Origin: Mortierella alpina
Taxonomy: Eukaryota; Mortierellomycota; Mortierellomycetes; Mortierellales; Mortierellaceae
Reading direction: 5' to 3'
Length of the DNA: 64,000 bases
Assembly: GCA_029449245.1 (NCBI GenBank)
Contig: JANATF010000010.1
Span: 1-64,000 of the forward strand
Of the stretch, positions 54,335 to 64,000 are shown piece after piece; within the stretch, counting starts at the first letter, position 1, and every line of letters starts with the position of its first letter. The notes beneath the pieces are model-generated. The model did not search any database and was not told the origin of the DNA. It was given only the letters and a program-made list of their open reading frames with translations. A program made the translations under genes and the position numbers.

Positions 54335-55134
54335 GCTGGGTGAACGAGGACTGGATTCGCACGGGCGCAAGGGAATGCGAGGCTGAATGAGGGGCAAGGA
54401 GGGAATGGAGGCAGCAGTGAATTGGGATGGGGTGGAATGGTGGAGTCGGTAGGGCTGAGCACGAGAAGAGCGCGGTCTGCCCGCAGTCTGCGGTCTGCAG
54501 TGAGGGGCGCCTGTGAGAGAGAAGGGGAGGCGAGAGAGAGAGTGCGAGCACGGCGGTGCGGGAGAGAAAGAGAGGAGTGAAAGCGAGACCAGGAGCCAAA
54601 ACAAAATGAGGCAAAGACACAAAGAAATGCTGATGCAGCAGGCCGCCAACGGAAAACGAGGGTGCACGCAGGCCACACGGGAGATGCACATGCTGCTCGC
54701 GCGCTCGCGCTGAGTGGCTGCGACTCAACGGCTGCACCGGCCAGCAGAGGGTCCAGGGTGGGCCGGCTGCGTTGCCTCTTGCTGCATAGCCGCCCTGTCC
54801 TCGTCGCCTGGGCCTGTCGCTGGACGTGTGGCGGGAGGGGAGGCACCCCTTGCAGTGGCAGGTTGCCATGCTCACCGCCATGGTCGTCTACGTCAACGAC
54901 AGCAATCCCAAGCTGCGTGTCGGACCCTTATTTTCAGAGGTCAGTAATAAACTCAGTTTCGGCGAGTTCATGCCTGTGCGAGTGAGAATGTTTCACCGCG
55001 CTCGCAACATTCATTTTTTTTTTTTTGCTTCTTGGCCCGCTCTTTGTCAATCGCACCCTCCTCAGTCGCTCACTGCCTTCGCTATTCGCATCTCTTCAAA
55101 TACCCCTCCTCCTGCGGCCGAGATATTCCGTACC
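54335..55134. other. Shared region between two divergent RING genes
   Basis: About 800 bp, mostly GC-rich with GAGAGAGAG and CGAGCG stretches and a T12-13 run near 55015. Presumably holds both promoters; no clear TATA box. An in-frame ATG at 54868 could extend the plus-strand gene upstream (LTAMVVYVNDSNPK), but the 55135 start has the better context. Confidence 0.5.
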
Positions 55135-56358
55135 ATGGCGCAATTAATCTCGACAACAGCTCAGGTGTTTGCCTCAGCAACGCTGGCCGTCTCACAGCCA
55201 ACGCCAGATTTGATGGACGACACTCCAGTCGATCGGGTACTGTCACATTTCTAGAGAGCAATGCGCCTGAGATCATTAGTCCCAGTGAAGTAACCAACTG
55301 ACCATGCTCTGTCCATGGCCCCAGTCTGCGGCATACGTCTCTATTCGGATCATGACTGTAGGAGGACTCACGCTACTTTTCATCGGCATATGTACGACGC
55401 ACTGTGCCTTTCGTCCTCTTGATCCGTAATCTGTCACCTTCGAAACGACCTTCCTTTAACTCCCTCATGCTCATAATTTAGGCTGTTTGGCTGCGGTGCT
55501 ACTCCGCTTCACCACTTACGAACGGCGCACGGTCCATGCTGTTGAGCCTGAAAAGGCGACTGTCCTAAACCAGGAAACCATTAACAGCACCATCCCCATA
55601 CGGATCTATCCTTCTCAAGAGCATCTTTTTTTGAACAGCGACGATCCAAGATCCAAGACAGCAGAAGGATCCCCTCTCGATCAAAGGACCCTTGGCACTG
55701 AAATTGACGATACAGCTCAAGGGGACGATCAGAGGCAGGACGACGATCAGAAGAGGCATGAACTAGACGGGACGCACTCTTCAGTCGAGGACGGAAAGCA
55801 CATGCTTTTCTATGCACAGCAGTATTCATTCATGAGCTTTTCACTGATGAGCAAACTGTGGAGCCGCGATTCTTCGCGGTGCTCATCGACATTCAACTCG
55901 CCTAATCTAAATCAGCCCTCCCGGATGGCACCTCTTCCCACTTTAAGGTCTCAGTCCCTGCCAACCCTTCCGACTTTGACGAGCTGTATACAGACACAGG
56001 AGGACTGTGGGCCATCTGAAAAAGATGATCCTGCAGCGACAAAGAATGTACCATCTGAGGATTTGTGTTCGATCTGCCTCGGCGATTACATGACAGGAGA
56101 TCGGCTCAGGGTACTCCCCTGTAGCCACGAATACCACGTTGAGTGCATCGGTAAGGACGCGACCTCGACTATTTACTTTATCTTTGATTGACGAGATCGT
56201 ACATCAAGTGCCTGTGCGTTGTCTCTAAATTGGCCCGCTCTTGCTCTTTAGACTTGTGGCTAACTTTGAAGTCAACCCAGTGTCCGCTCTGTAAGCACAA
56301 CATTTTGGACGATACTACCTCCTCTAGTCCGGAATGTGTTGTTGAGGTCCCATCCTAA
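55135..56358 (+). CDS. RING-H2 membrane protein (probable E3 ligase)
   Basis: Exons 55135-55236, 55325-55391, 55482-56150 and 56252-56358 give 314 residues; ATG 55135 lies in ACCATGG. One membrane helix at about 41-66 ([20 protein letters not shown]) comes after a short N-terminus with no PA domain. A Ser/Asp/Gln-rich linker leads to a C-terminal RING-H2 at about 248-292 ([12 protein letters not shown] ... [14 protein letters not shown] ... CPLC). The last intron splits the Asp codon after VECI at exactly the site used in the neighbouring PA-TM-RING gene, so the two are probably inverted duplicates, this one having lost or never had the PA domain. Confidence 0.85.
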
Positions 56359-56446
56359 TGCATTCAATAAAGCAACCCTAATGGACCCCTCCTTTCCAGC
56401 AGAGACGAATGCCAAAATGGATGTTTATGCAGTCTAGTCTATGTAT

Positions 56447-57366
56447 CTACGCGGTCTGGTCCTCCTTTACCATATGATAGAAAAAGTAATGGAATGCCAC
56501 TCCAAGTGTCGAAGTCTTGACAGTCCAGCAAGGGCGCTCCAGATGGGGTTTCCTGAAGTGGGGCTGACCAAATGTGATGTAAAGGAACTTACCCGCGACT
56601 TTCAGCACACGAACAACCTCATCCACCTCCTGAGCAACTGTCTTGACCAGCTCCTCGTCTGGGTTCCAGACATCGCCACGATCACACATCAGGGCGTCCA
56701 TGGTGCCCTTGTCGATGACGATATCAAAAGAGCCGTCCTCAAACTTGAGGTCCCGAATGTCCATTTCGATCCCTAAAGTAACCGTATTGAGACACCGTAG
56801 GTAAGACTGTGAGTGCGCTGAACCGTGTTTTTGACCCAAAGATATTGCTAGTCCAGCATTGATTCTCGGTCCTTACACTCCATGCCAACGCGGTCTTTGC
56901 ACTTTTCCGTCATGTTCTCAATGACAGTCTTTGAGAAATCAATGTTGACAATGTTGTGAAAGCCGTCGTCGTACATATCCTCCGACAGCGCTAGATGTCC
57001 CATGAGGGTTTACGAGGTTAGATGTTTTTCACCCTTCACACTTCTCGGGATTGTGCAAAAACTAATCCCACAAGTGTTTTCACTTACTCGAGTTTCCGCA
57101 TCCAAGCATCAATATCCTGGCATCTTTGGAAGGGATGTGTTCGTTCAGCAGTGGTTTGAGATCCTCGTACGTCTTGAACCAGTCGAATGACTCTTCCTTT
57201 GAATACCGCTCCTCCCTGTGTGGCATCAGAAGTTGCTTGCAGTTAGTAATGGGCCCTATTTCTGTATTTGATTGCATGCCTGCCTCAGCTCTATGTTGCA
57301 GTCTCTCTACCAGTATTCCTGTCTCTTGTAGGCTGTTGGGTCGTCGGGCACCTCTGCATAAACCAT
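56447..57366 (-). CDS. EEF1A lysine methyltransferase-like (EEF1AKMT4/METTL13 N-domain type)
   Basis: Exons 57366-57311, 57215-57088, 56990-56877 and 56772-56447 give 207 residues. The start reads MVYAEVPDDPTAYKRQEYW, followed by ERYSKEESFDWF, typical of this class-I methyltransferase group. The SAM-binding loop is ILMLGCGNS; then LSEDMYDDGFHNIVNIDFS, and later FDIVIDKGTMDALM, the post-I/motif IV region. Relatives transfer methyl groups to a lysine of translation elongation factor 1A; the exact substrate here is inferred. The stop is 88 bp from that of the RING-H2 gene (convergent), and the start is 205 bp from BUD13 (divergent). Confidence 0.88.
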
Positions 57367-57571
57367 CGTCGTAGATCAAAGCTGGTTGTGTGAATCACCA
57401 AAGTCCAAATCTCGACAGCGACCTTGTCAAGAAAATCAGTCGATGGCTTAGTCGTCATATTTTTTTATGCATACCCAAGCTTGGGGTCCATAACTCATTC
57501 ACTCTCTCTCTCTCCTCGCCAACGCTTTCTCTGACCAACCCACGCGGTGCCCAAAGGAGGATCACAGCAAC

Positions 57572-57830
57572 ATGTCGTCCACACAGGATTACCTAAAGAA
57601 ATACATGTCGAAACCAGCATCCGTGGAAGAACACAAGAAACGGAAGCTGAAAAAGAAGAAGGCGCCAAAGGCGATCGTCAAAAAGGGAAACTTTGCCATC
57701 CACGACGAAGACGAGGTCTCCTGGAAGAATGCTGCCTCTGATTCCGAGGATGACTGTAAGCTAGTACTTGAGCGCCTCACCCTTTTTGGATCGGCATAGC
57801 AGCATTACACGAGGTTAACATAGACTAACC

Positions 57831-57861
<31 letters not shown>

Positions 57862-59175
57862 TTCTCGTGTCGTTACGACTCGAATGATTAGTACCAGTCG
57901 TTGACGAACCCAAGGCACCCGTTTATAAATCCAACTCGAGCAACTGGGCAACAATACGTGAGGGAGAGCCAGAACCCTCACGCGAATCAACACTTCAAAG
58001 GAATGTTGTACCAGAATGGGACGATGTTGAAAACGAAGACGAACGGCCTTCCATCGCTGGACTTGGTAAGTGATGCGCTGCTTCAAGGATGGAGACCCTC
58101 TTCCTCACGGGTACAGGATGAGATCTCTAACATACTTTACACTATAGTGGTAGAAACTGAATCAACAGCACGGTTACGGAAACCTGTCAAAACCTGGAAG
58201 GCGACATCGAAACGGCACAAGGAACGATCGCTCTCACCAGAACAACCGTCATCATCCATGGGCAGGGTAGGCTCTTCACCTCCACGGCGGCGGTCACCTG
58301 AACATTCAGGAAGGACTAGATACTCTCGATCTCCTTCAAGGTCCAGATCCCCTGTGCAGCAAAAGCGACAGCGCTCGGCCTCACGGTCACTATCCCCACC
58401 TTACGCCAGAAAGCGGGATGCTAGCCCCTCTCGCAGATCAAGATCAAGGTCTGTGGAGCGGATGAGTTCTGGAGCTGCAGTAGGATTGCAAACAGCAGAT
58501 CAAGTAAGGCGAGATATTGAAAGGAAGCAGCAAAAGCATCTGGATCAAATGAGGGCTCTGGACCCCACCAAAACAGGACGCGATGCAGATACTGTATATC
58601 GTGATGCCTCCGGAAGAAAGGTGGACAGAGTGCAAGAAAAGATTGAGAAGGCTGAGGCAGCTCGCCGGGAGATTGAAAAGCAGGAGCAGCAGATGGAATG
58701 GGGTAAAGGAATCGTTCAGCGCGAGGCTGAGGTGGATCGCAAGAGGAGGGAGGAAGAGGAAAAACTCAAGCCTCTAGCAAGATATAAGGACGACGCGGAA
58801 CTGAACGAGGAATTGAAGGAAAGAGATCGTTGGAATGATCCCGCGGCAAAGTTCTTGACCGGGGTCAAGAAAAGCAAGAAGGCTGCTCCCAAATATCCCT
58901 TATACCAAGGCAACATCCCGCCCAACAGATTCAACATTAGACCTGGATATCGCTGGGACGGTGTGGATCGATCCATTGGATTTGAACAGGAGTATTTCCA
59001 GGTAAGACTCGGTCAGCGCGTTTCAAGGACCTCCAAGGCGTATTGGCTTTTATATTTTGTACAGACCTCATTAACAACCGTGTTATACGCCTCAAACTCT
59101 TGTCATATGTAGCGCATGAACACCAAGAAGCACAACGCAATGGAGGCGCATATGTGGAGCGTCGAGGACATGTAA
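57572..59175 (+). CDS. BUD13: Pre-mRNA-splicing factor BUD13/CWC26
   Basis: Exons 57572-57755, 57892-58065, 58148-59001 and 59113-59175 give 424 residues. The start MSSTQDYLKKYMSKP and KKKKAPKAIVKKGNFAIHDED are characteristic. The middle is Arg/Ser-rich (RSPSRSRSPVQQKRQRSAS). The conserved C-terminal domain covers about 240-424, with Glu/Lys helices and the signature PPNRFNIRPGYRWDGVDRS, ending in the last exon (RMNTKKHN ... WSVEDM). BUD13 is part of the RES complex of the spliceosome, in the nucleus, and aids splicing and pre-mRNA retention. Intron 1 contains a T-run of nearly 30. Its stop lies 36 bp from that of the ERA gene. Confidence 0.95.
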
Positions 59176-59211
59176 TTTTAGCGCCAGCTCTAATATACAG
59201 CTACGTTCATG

Positions 59212-60700
59212 CTATACTTTCTTGGACTTCACTTTCACTTGGAGGTTAAGCATTACCCTGCGCTGGAGTGCTCGTCCAATGTGGAGGCGCGCATTCAGAG
59301 TCAAGTCGCGGATCACAGAGCCATTACTACCGACAATGATTTTCTGAATGATTGCAAGTGAACTCGTTAATATCATATGTGCGTCTTGCATGCAGCATGC
59401 CTTTTTTTTCCTTCTTGGCCTACCTTTATGCCTGGGCGGTCCACGACTAAGTTTTGATCTATCCTCAGCACGTTGTCCTCCAGCTCAGTCCAGCCGACGT
59501 TTACTTGCTTTACATTGTAAGGCACTTTAAGGACGGCGTACAACTCTGACCGGATCATATCCTCCACTCGACTCAAGTCTGACTGATCCGATTTTTGCTC
59601 AGCTGGATAAAGCCATGATCCTGGTGCGGTCAGCGACAAGAGATGCGACCGCAGTTCCGGGATCCCGACTTTTGATGACTGAGCGCAAGTATATATCGTC
59701 TTGATAAAGTTTGGAAACAGCTGGTTATATTCTGCAGCAAATTCCTGGATCTTTTCATCGCGGCCTTTCACCAAGTCCATCTATGCTCAAGAGTGAGGTA
59801 GGGTTAGAGGCTGAAGCAAAAAAACCCCCTCCCGTTGAAGAGAGCACAACAGTGATTCATCCTATTTCTCATCTATACCTTGTTGAAGACGAGCGTAGCC
59901 GGGATCTTCCTTTCCAGCTTTGCTAACCTCTCAAAGATGTACGATTCTGTCGCAAGACTATGCTCCAGTAGCTTGTTGCAGTCCATGACCACCAACAAAT
60001 GATCTGCATCCTCAATAGCCTTCCACGAAGAAGTGACTAGCTCGCGATTCAGTCGTGAGATGTTCTTCTCGGGCACAACTCCGGGGGTATCATAAAACAC
60101 AACCTGCTTGTTCTCATGCGTCAACACGGCTTTGATGCGTTCCCGTGTGGTGTGCGGTCGGATTGACACGATCGAGACTACGCTCTTGACCAGATCATTG
60201 ACGATGGTGGATTTGCCCACGTTCGGTGATCCAATGAGGGCAACCTTGACAATCTCAGAGTTTTCTGGCTGCGGAAAGTTCCGGACTACCTTGGGTAGCC
60301 TAACGTTCATGTCAGCGGGGCAAGCGAAGAGGGGTATAGCACGATCAGGAGTCCTGTGAGTCGAGGGATCTGCGCGAGCTGCAGATTGTGTCGAGGCTAT
60401 AAAGGCGGCCGGTGTTCCTGTAGTTGTCGAGGGTGGCTCACTGGTGGCTATTGAGCCTGCTGGAGCCTGGCGCTCTGTTATCTCTTGAAGCTTCTTTCTC
60501 TTTTCATGAAGGGTCTTCCTCAGGAGCTCGAGAGACTGTGCGGTTGGCGGGATACCTTCCTGTTGGCTGCTTTTACCATGCTTGATGGCAAACTGTCGCT
60601 GTTGCGAACCTTCAAGGTGTAGAGAGCTGGGCTTGCACAAGGCGTTGGAACCGGATCGTACAGACCATGTATGCTTCAGTAACGTTAAGCTGCGACTCAT
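59212..60700 (-). CDS. Mitochondrial ERA-like GTPase
   Basis: Exons 60700-59879, 59780-59424 and 59343-59212 give 436 residues. The N-terminus is basic and Ser-rich without acidic residues (MSRSLTLLKHTWSVRSGSN), as in mitochondrial presequences. G1 GSPNVGKS is at 157-164, G2 region TTRERI, G3 DTPG near 202, and G4 NKMD, created across the first splice, at 273-276. The C-terminal KH domain has IIVGSNGSVIRDLTLNARL and ends QVKVKSKK. ERA proteins bind the 3' end of small-subunit rRNA and help assemble the small ribosomal subunit, here presumably the mitochondrial one (ERAL1-like). Divergent from QTRT1, with 237 bp between starts. Confidence 0.93.
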
Positions 60701-60937
60701 TCCGACGGTGCTTGTTGAAGTGAGTTGAATGTGAAGTGAATGAAAGGGTTGAGGGTGAACGCTGGAGAAATTGCCACTAAAAACATCGTGTGGCTGAGGT
60801 GTTTATATCCTGGAATGCGGTCTGTGCCTGGCGACTTGCGCTTCTCTCCTTCCATTGCTTTCATTTCACTTGTCCGACTCCCTTCATCACCTTCCTTGGC
60901 CATCACCATTCAGCGCATTCAACCAGTTTCTCGCATC

Positions 60938-62437
60938 ATGAAGTCTGCCTTGAAGTGGGATGTCATTGCTAAATGCAGCACCACTAAGGCTAGGGCTGCT
61001 GTCCTAAACCTGCCCCATGGCCCGGTCAATGCACCAGTCTTCATGCCAGTTGGAACCCAGGGCACGTTGAAGGGCATTACTCCTGACCAAATCGAGGGAC
61101 TCGGTTGCCAGATCATGCTCAACAACACCTACCATCTCGTATGTACCCTCACCAACTTTGCTGTTGCAGGAGCATATTCCTCGGGGTTGCAACCCTCTGC
61201 TTGCATTTTTTAACTTTGTATCTCTTTACAATATCATTCTAGGGTCTTCGGCCGGGGCAGGAGCTCCTCGATGCTTGTGGAGGAGCACACATCTTTCAAG
61301 GATGGAACCGCAACCTTCTGACAGACAGCGGTGGATTCCAGATGGTGTCTCTTTTGAAACTGGCCGAGATCACAGAGCAAGGAGTTCAGTTCGAGTCACC
61401 TCACGATGGATCGCTGATGCTTCTTACCCCGGAGCACTCCATGTCTCTTCAGAACTCGATCGGAGCAGATATCATGATGCAGTTGGACGATGTCGTATCT
61501 TCGTTGACTACCGGTCCCCGTGTTGAAGAAGCCATGTGGCGATCTATCCGCTGGTAAGTTTGATCCTGATATAGTAGTGTAAGGATTGTCTGGCTTGATC
61601 TGGCTCGGTTTTCTAACAACGCTACGATCTTGGACTTGAAAACTATAATAGGCTGGATCGGTGTATCAAAGCACACAAGAAGCCAGAATCCCAAAACCTC
61701 TTTGCCATCATTCAAGGAGGTTTGGATCCGGCACTGAGAAAACAGTGCATTGACGAGATGGTGAAGAGAGATACGCCTGGATATGCCATCGGAGGTTTGA
61801 GCGGCGGAGAAGAAAAGGATAAGTTCTGGAGAGTCGTGTCATTGTGCACGGATCTGATGCCAAGGGAAAAGCCAATATACTGCATGGGAGTCGGGTACGC
61901 TCTGCTCCAACTTGGCGCGCTAAAATATTTGCTTCCTCCGATTGTCTGGCAATTACACTTACTTACCGATATGTGCCCTCTATGCTGCTTGCATCTAGAT
62001 ACGCTGAGGATCTTGTCGTCTGTGTGGCATTGGGCGTGGATATGTTTGACTGTGTCTTCCCCACCAGGACGGCGCGCTTCGGCAATGCTTTGACTGCTAC
62101 TGGAACATTGAGTTTGCGTCAAGCAAGGTACAAGGACGACTTTAGACCTATCGAGGAAGGATGCGACTGTATTGCCTGCAAATCCTACACCAGGGCGTAC
62201 CTGTACACGCTGGTGACCAAGGAGACGGTTGGATGCCACTTGATTTCGATCCACAACACGGCATACCAACTGCGACTGATGCGCCAGATGCGCGAGAGCA
62301 TCATCGAGGATCGGTTCCCCAAGTTTATCCACAAGTTCTTTAAGGATCTGTTTGTGGAGAGGAGCGCATACCCAGAGTGGGCTGTCAACGCGCTGAAAAG
62401 CGTGAATGTTGACCTGCTGAAAGAAGGTGACAACTAG
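60938..62437 (+). CDS. QTRT1: Queuine tRNA-ribosyltransferase catalytic subunit
   Basis: Exons 60938-61138, 61243-61553, 61652-61894 and 61999-62437 give 397 residues, close to the usual 400. It exchanges guanine 34 for queuine in tRNAs with GUN anticodons. Seen here: [14 protein letters not shown], the base-pocket [20 protein letters not shown], the catalytic-Asp segment [16 protein letters not shown], and the zinc site [14 protein letters not shown] with a later His (ISIHN). The frame is open upstream to ATGs near 60740 and 60821, so an N-terminal extension is possible. Fungi usually salvage queuine; a partner QTRT2 would be encoded elsewhere. Confidence 0.95.
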
Positions 62438-62776
62438 AGTGTCGCGCCATTAAAAATATCCACCACCATGAGGCCCTCCCACATAGCATTAGCAAACACG
62501 TCACGAACTACGAGCTCTCGCTTTACTCGTCCCCCTTCTCCCCCATCGTCTTTTCTTCCCTTATTTTCTTCCTCCTCCCCTGTGTCCGCTCCTTCAGTCA
62601 TCCGTCTGGTTCTATTTCTGCGCTGGATAATACCATTCCCCTCGGCATCACAGGGACAACATCACTCAGAACTCGTCTTTCAGAATTTTAAAGCGAAAGT
62701 TGGAGGCTACATCCTTCATCCGCTCCTTTTTTTCCGCCTTTGTCGATCATCTCAGCTCAGAGCATACTAAAGAACC
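62438..62776. other. Spacer between QTRT1 and ARP1
   Basis: 339 bp with pyrimidine-rich tracts (CCCCCTTCTCCCCC, CTTCCTCCTCCCC), as common in fungal promoters without a TATA box. No coding feature supported. Confidence 0.5.
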
Positions 62777-64000
62777 ATGGAATACGAGGATGTTTTAACG
62801 AATCAGCCCGTTGTCATCGACAATGTAAGTGTACACGGCCTCCGCTTGCTGACACTGCATAAGCGCGTGTGCCTGAGAAAAAATAGAAGGGCGTTCGTGC
62901 TGAAGGAGAGGAAAGGCCGCATGCACCTACTGACCCGCTAATGTCTCCGTTACTCTCGCTCACTCTCGTCCAAAAAAAATGCTACACAGGGCTCGGGAGT
63001 CATCAAGGCCGGCTTCGCTGGAGATGACCAACCAAAGTGCTTCTTCCCCTCCTTGTAAGTCATCGCCCGTGGCGAGTAGTAGCTTTTTTTTTTGTTGCAC
63101 GCTCCCTCTGAAACCTGGAAGCATGTTGCGTTGCTCCGTGTTGAAGCTTCCTCGACGTTCCTCGTAACCTATCATCTCTTATACTTTATCACTAACTCGT
63201 CGCGGCTCTTGATACATTGACTCTCTGTTATCTCTTTTGGCTCATCAGTGTTGGACGCCCAAAGCATGTCAGGATCATGGCAGGAGCAGTCGAGGGCGAC
63301 GTGTTTATTGGCAGGAAAGCTCAGGAATTGCGTGGTTTGCTCAAGATTAAGTATCCAATTGAGCACGGCATTGTGCAGGACTGGGATGATATGGAGAGGA
63401 TCTGGCAGTATATCTACTCTGACGAGCTTAAGACTGCATCCGAGGAGGTAACGTAGCAACAAGCATGTTCTGTGCACACGGTTGAGTTGTGGGTCGAAAG
63501 AAAGAATGAGAGGATATCTTTTTACTCAACGTGAGCGAGTGGTGAGGGGGGGGCAAGCGAAGATGAGGGGCGATTTCTTTTTATGAGTATGTCGGGTCAG
63601 TAGGGATGTGCAGGACTGGTGGGGGGTGTGCGTGTTCAACAAGGACCATTGCACTGCACCGCTCAATTGTCACCGAGCGTCTGTCATGTGCAATTATTTT
63701 GATGGACATCATGCGCCTTGCTCTCAGGCTCTGCGCACCCAAAGGACTATCCCACGTCTTTCTGGCTCACTCTTTCTGTGTATATCACTCCTCTGTAAAG
63801 TCCGGCGAGGAGTCTGTTTTTCATTGTGAATGAAGATCTAATACTTGTCTGCTCTATGCTCGCACGCCTGATAGCATCCTGTTTTGTTGACAGAAGCACC
63901 ACTGAACCCCATGAAGAACCGCGAGACAGCCGCTCAGATCTTTTTCGAAACTTTCAACGTCCCTGCACTCTTCACCTCCATACAAGCAGTACTGAGTTTG
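62777..64000 (+). CDS. ARP1: Actin-related protein ARP1 (centractin), 5' part
   Basis: Exons 62777-62824, 62990-63054, 63249-63447 and 63875 to past the window end; all splices keep frame. The start [16 protein letters not shown] leads into the ATP-binding loop [13 protein letters not shown], then [17 protein letters not shown], where centractins differ from actin, [20 protein letters not shown], and [20 protein letters not shown]1 forms the short filament of dynactin, the dynein adaptor on microtubules. Intron 3 (63448-63874, 427 bp) is far longer than its neighbours and holds no frame of note. The remaining C-terminal two-thirds lies beyond 64000. Confidence 0.95.

Noticed and set aside
63448-63874. 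A nested gene in the 427-bp intron of ARP1
   Set aside because: Only short overlapping frames without domains; splice sites and flanking ARP1 exons fit well.

Overview
The window reads as nuclear DNA of a filamentous, probably early-diverging fungus (Mucoromycota or Mortierellomycota would fit; the species cannot be named from this sequence). The evidence is short GT-AG introns (mostly 70-140 bp), chromodomain Ty3/gypsy retrotransposons, a fungal-type RepHel Helitron, and host genes such as a GT15 mannosyltransferase, BUD13, ERA GTPase, queuine tRNA-ribosyltransferase and the dynactin actin ARP1. No rRNA, tRNA or CRISPR locus was seen.

Positions 1-51,141 are almost entirely transposable elements, many nested with exact target-site duplications (TSDs). 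Ty3 element A (12-6072, minus, TSD AAGGC) sits inside an older LTR ('LTR-G') that runs off the left edge. Next is an old F-type LTR (6485-7216) split by a second LTR-G copy (6725-6965). Ty3 element B (7237-16174, plus, TSD ATTTT) is split by a two-gene Tc1/mariner-type transposon (9129-12091, TSD TA). A broken pore-forming-toxin-like gene follows (16250-17050, minus); its upstream intron holds Ty3 element D (17110-28558, minus, TSD GAGGC), itself interrupted by chromovirus E (19258-24542, plus, TSD GCTCT). A minisatellite (about 28704-30925) carries two related MITEs. Intact Ty3 element F (30994-37801, plus, TSD TTCCC) lies between a TATA box and an orphan gene (38115-38693). Two head-to-tail Helitrons (39061-45100 and 45101-51141) close the repeat-rich part.

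From 51.1 kb the sequence is compact and genic: a 5'-truncated GT15 mannosyltransferase fragment; two divergent RING-H2 membrane proteins (52148-54334 minus, 55135-56358 plus); an EEF1A-lysine-methyltransferase-like protein (minus); BUD13 (plus); mitochondrial ERA GTPase (minus); QTRT1 (plus); and the 5' part of ARP1 (plus, runs off the right end). I rebuilt the exons from splice signals, and every complete multi-exon host model closes in frame.

The main discovery candidate concerns the related Ty3 elements A, B, D and F. None has a tRNA-type primer-binding site. Each instead has a run of 6-8 T directly after the 5' LTR, followed by 5-6 bases complementary to the element's own LTR at its likely poly(A) site. 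This suggests reverse transcription primed by the element's own polyadenylated 3' end. A, B and D also carry, between pol and the 3' LTR, arrays of short hairpins with opposed U-runs that resemble ENE poly(A)-clamp structures. Element E, of another clade, has an ordinary TGG primer site and a textbook -1 frameshift signal instead.
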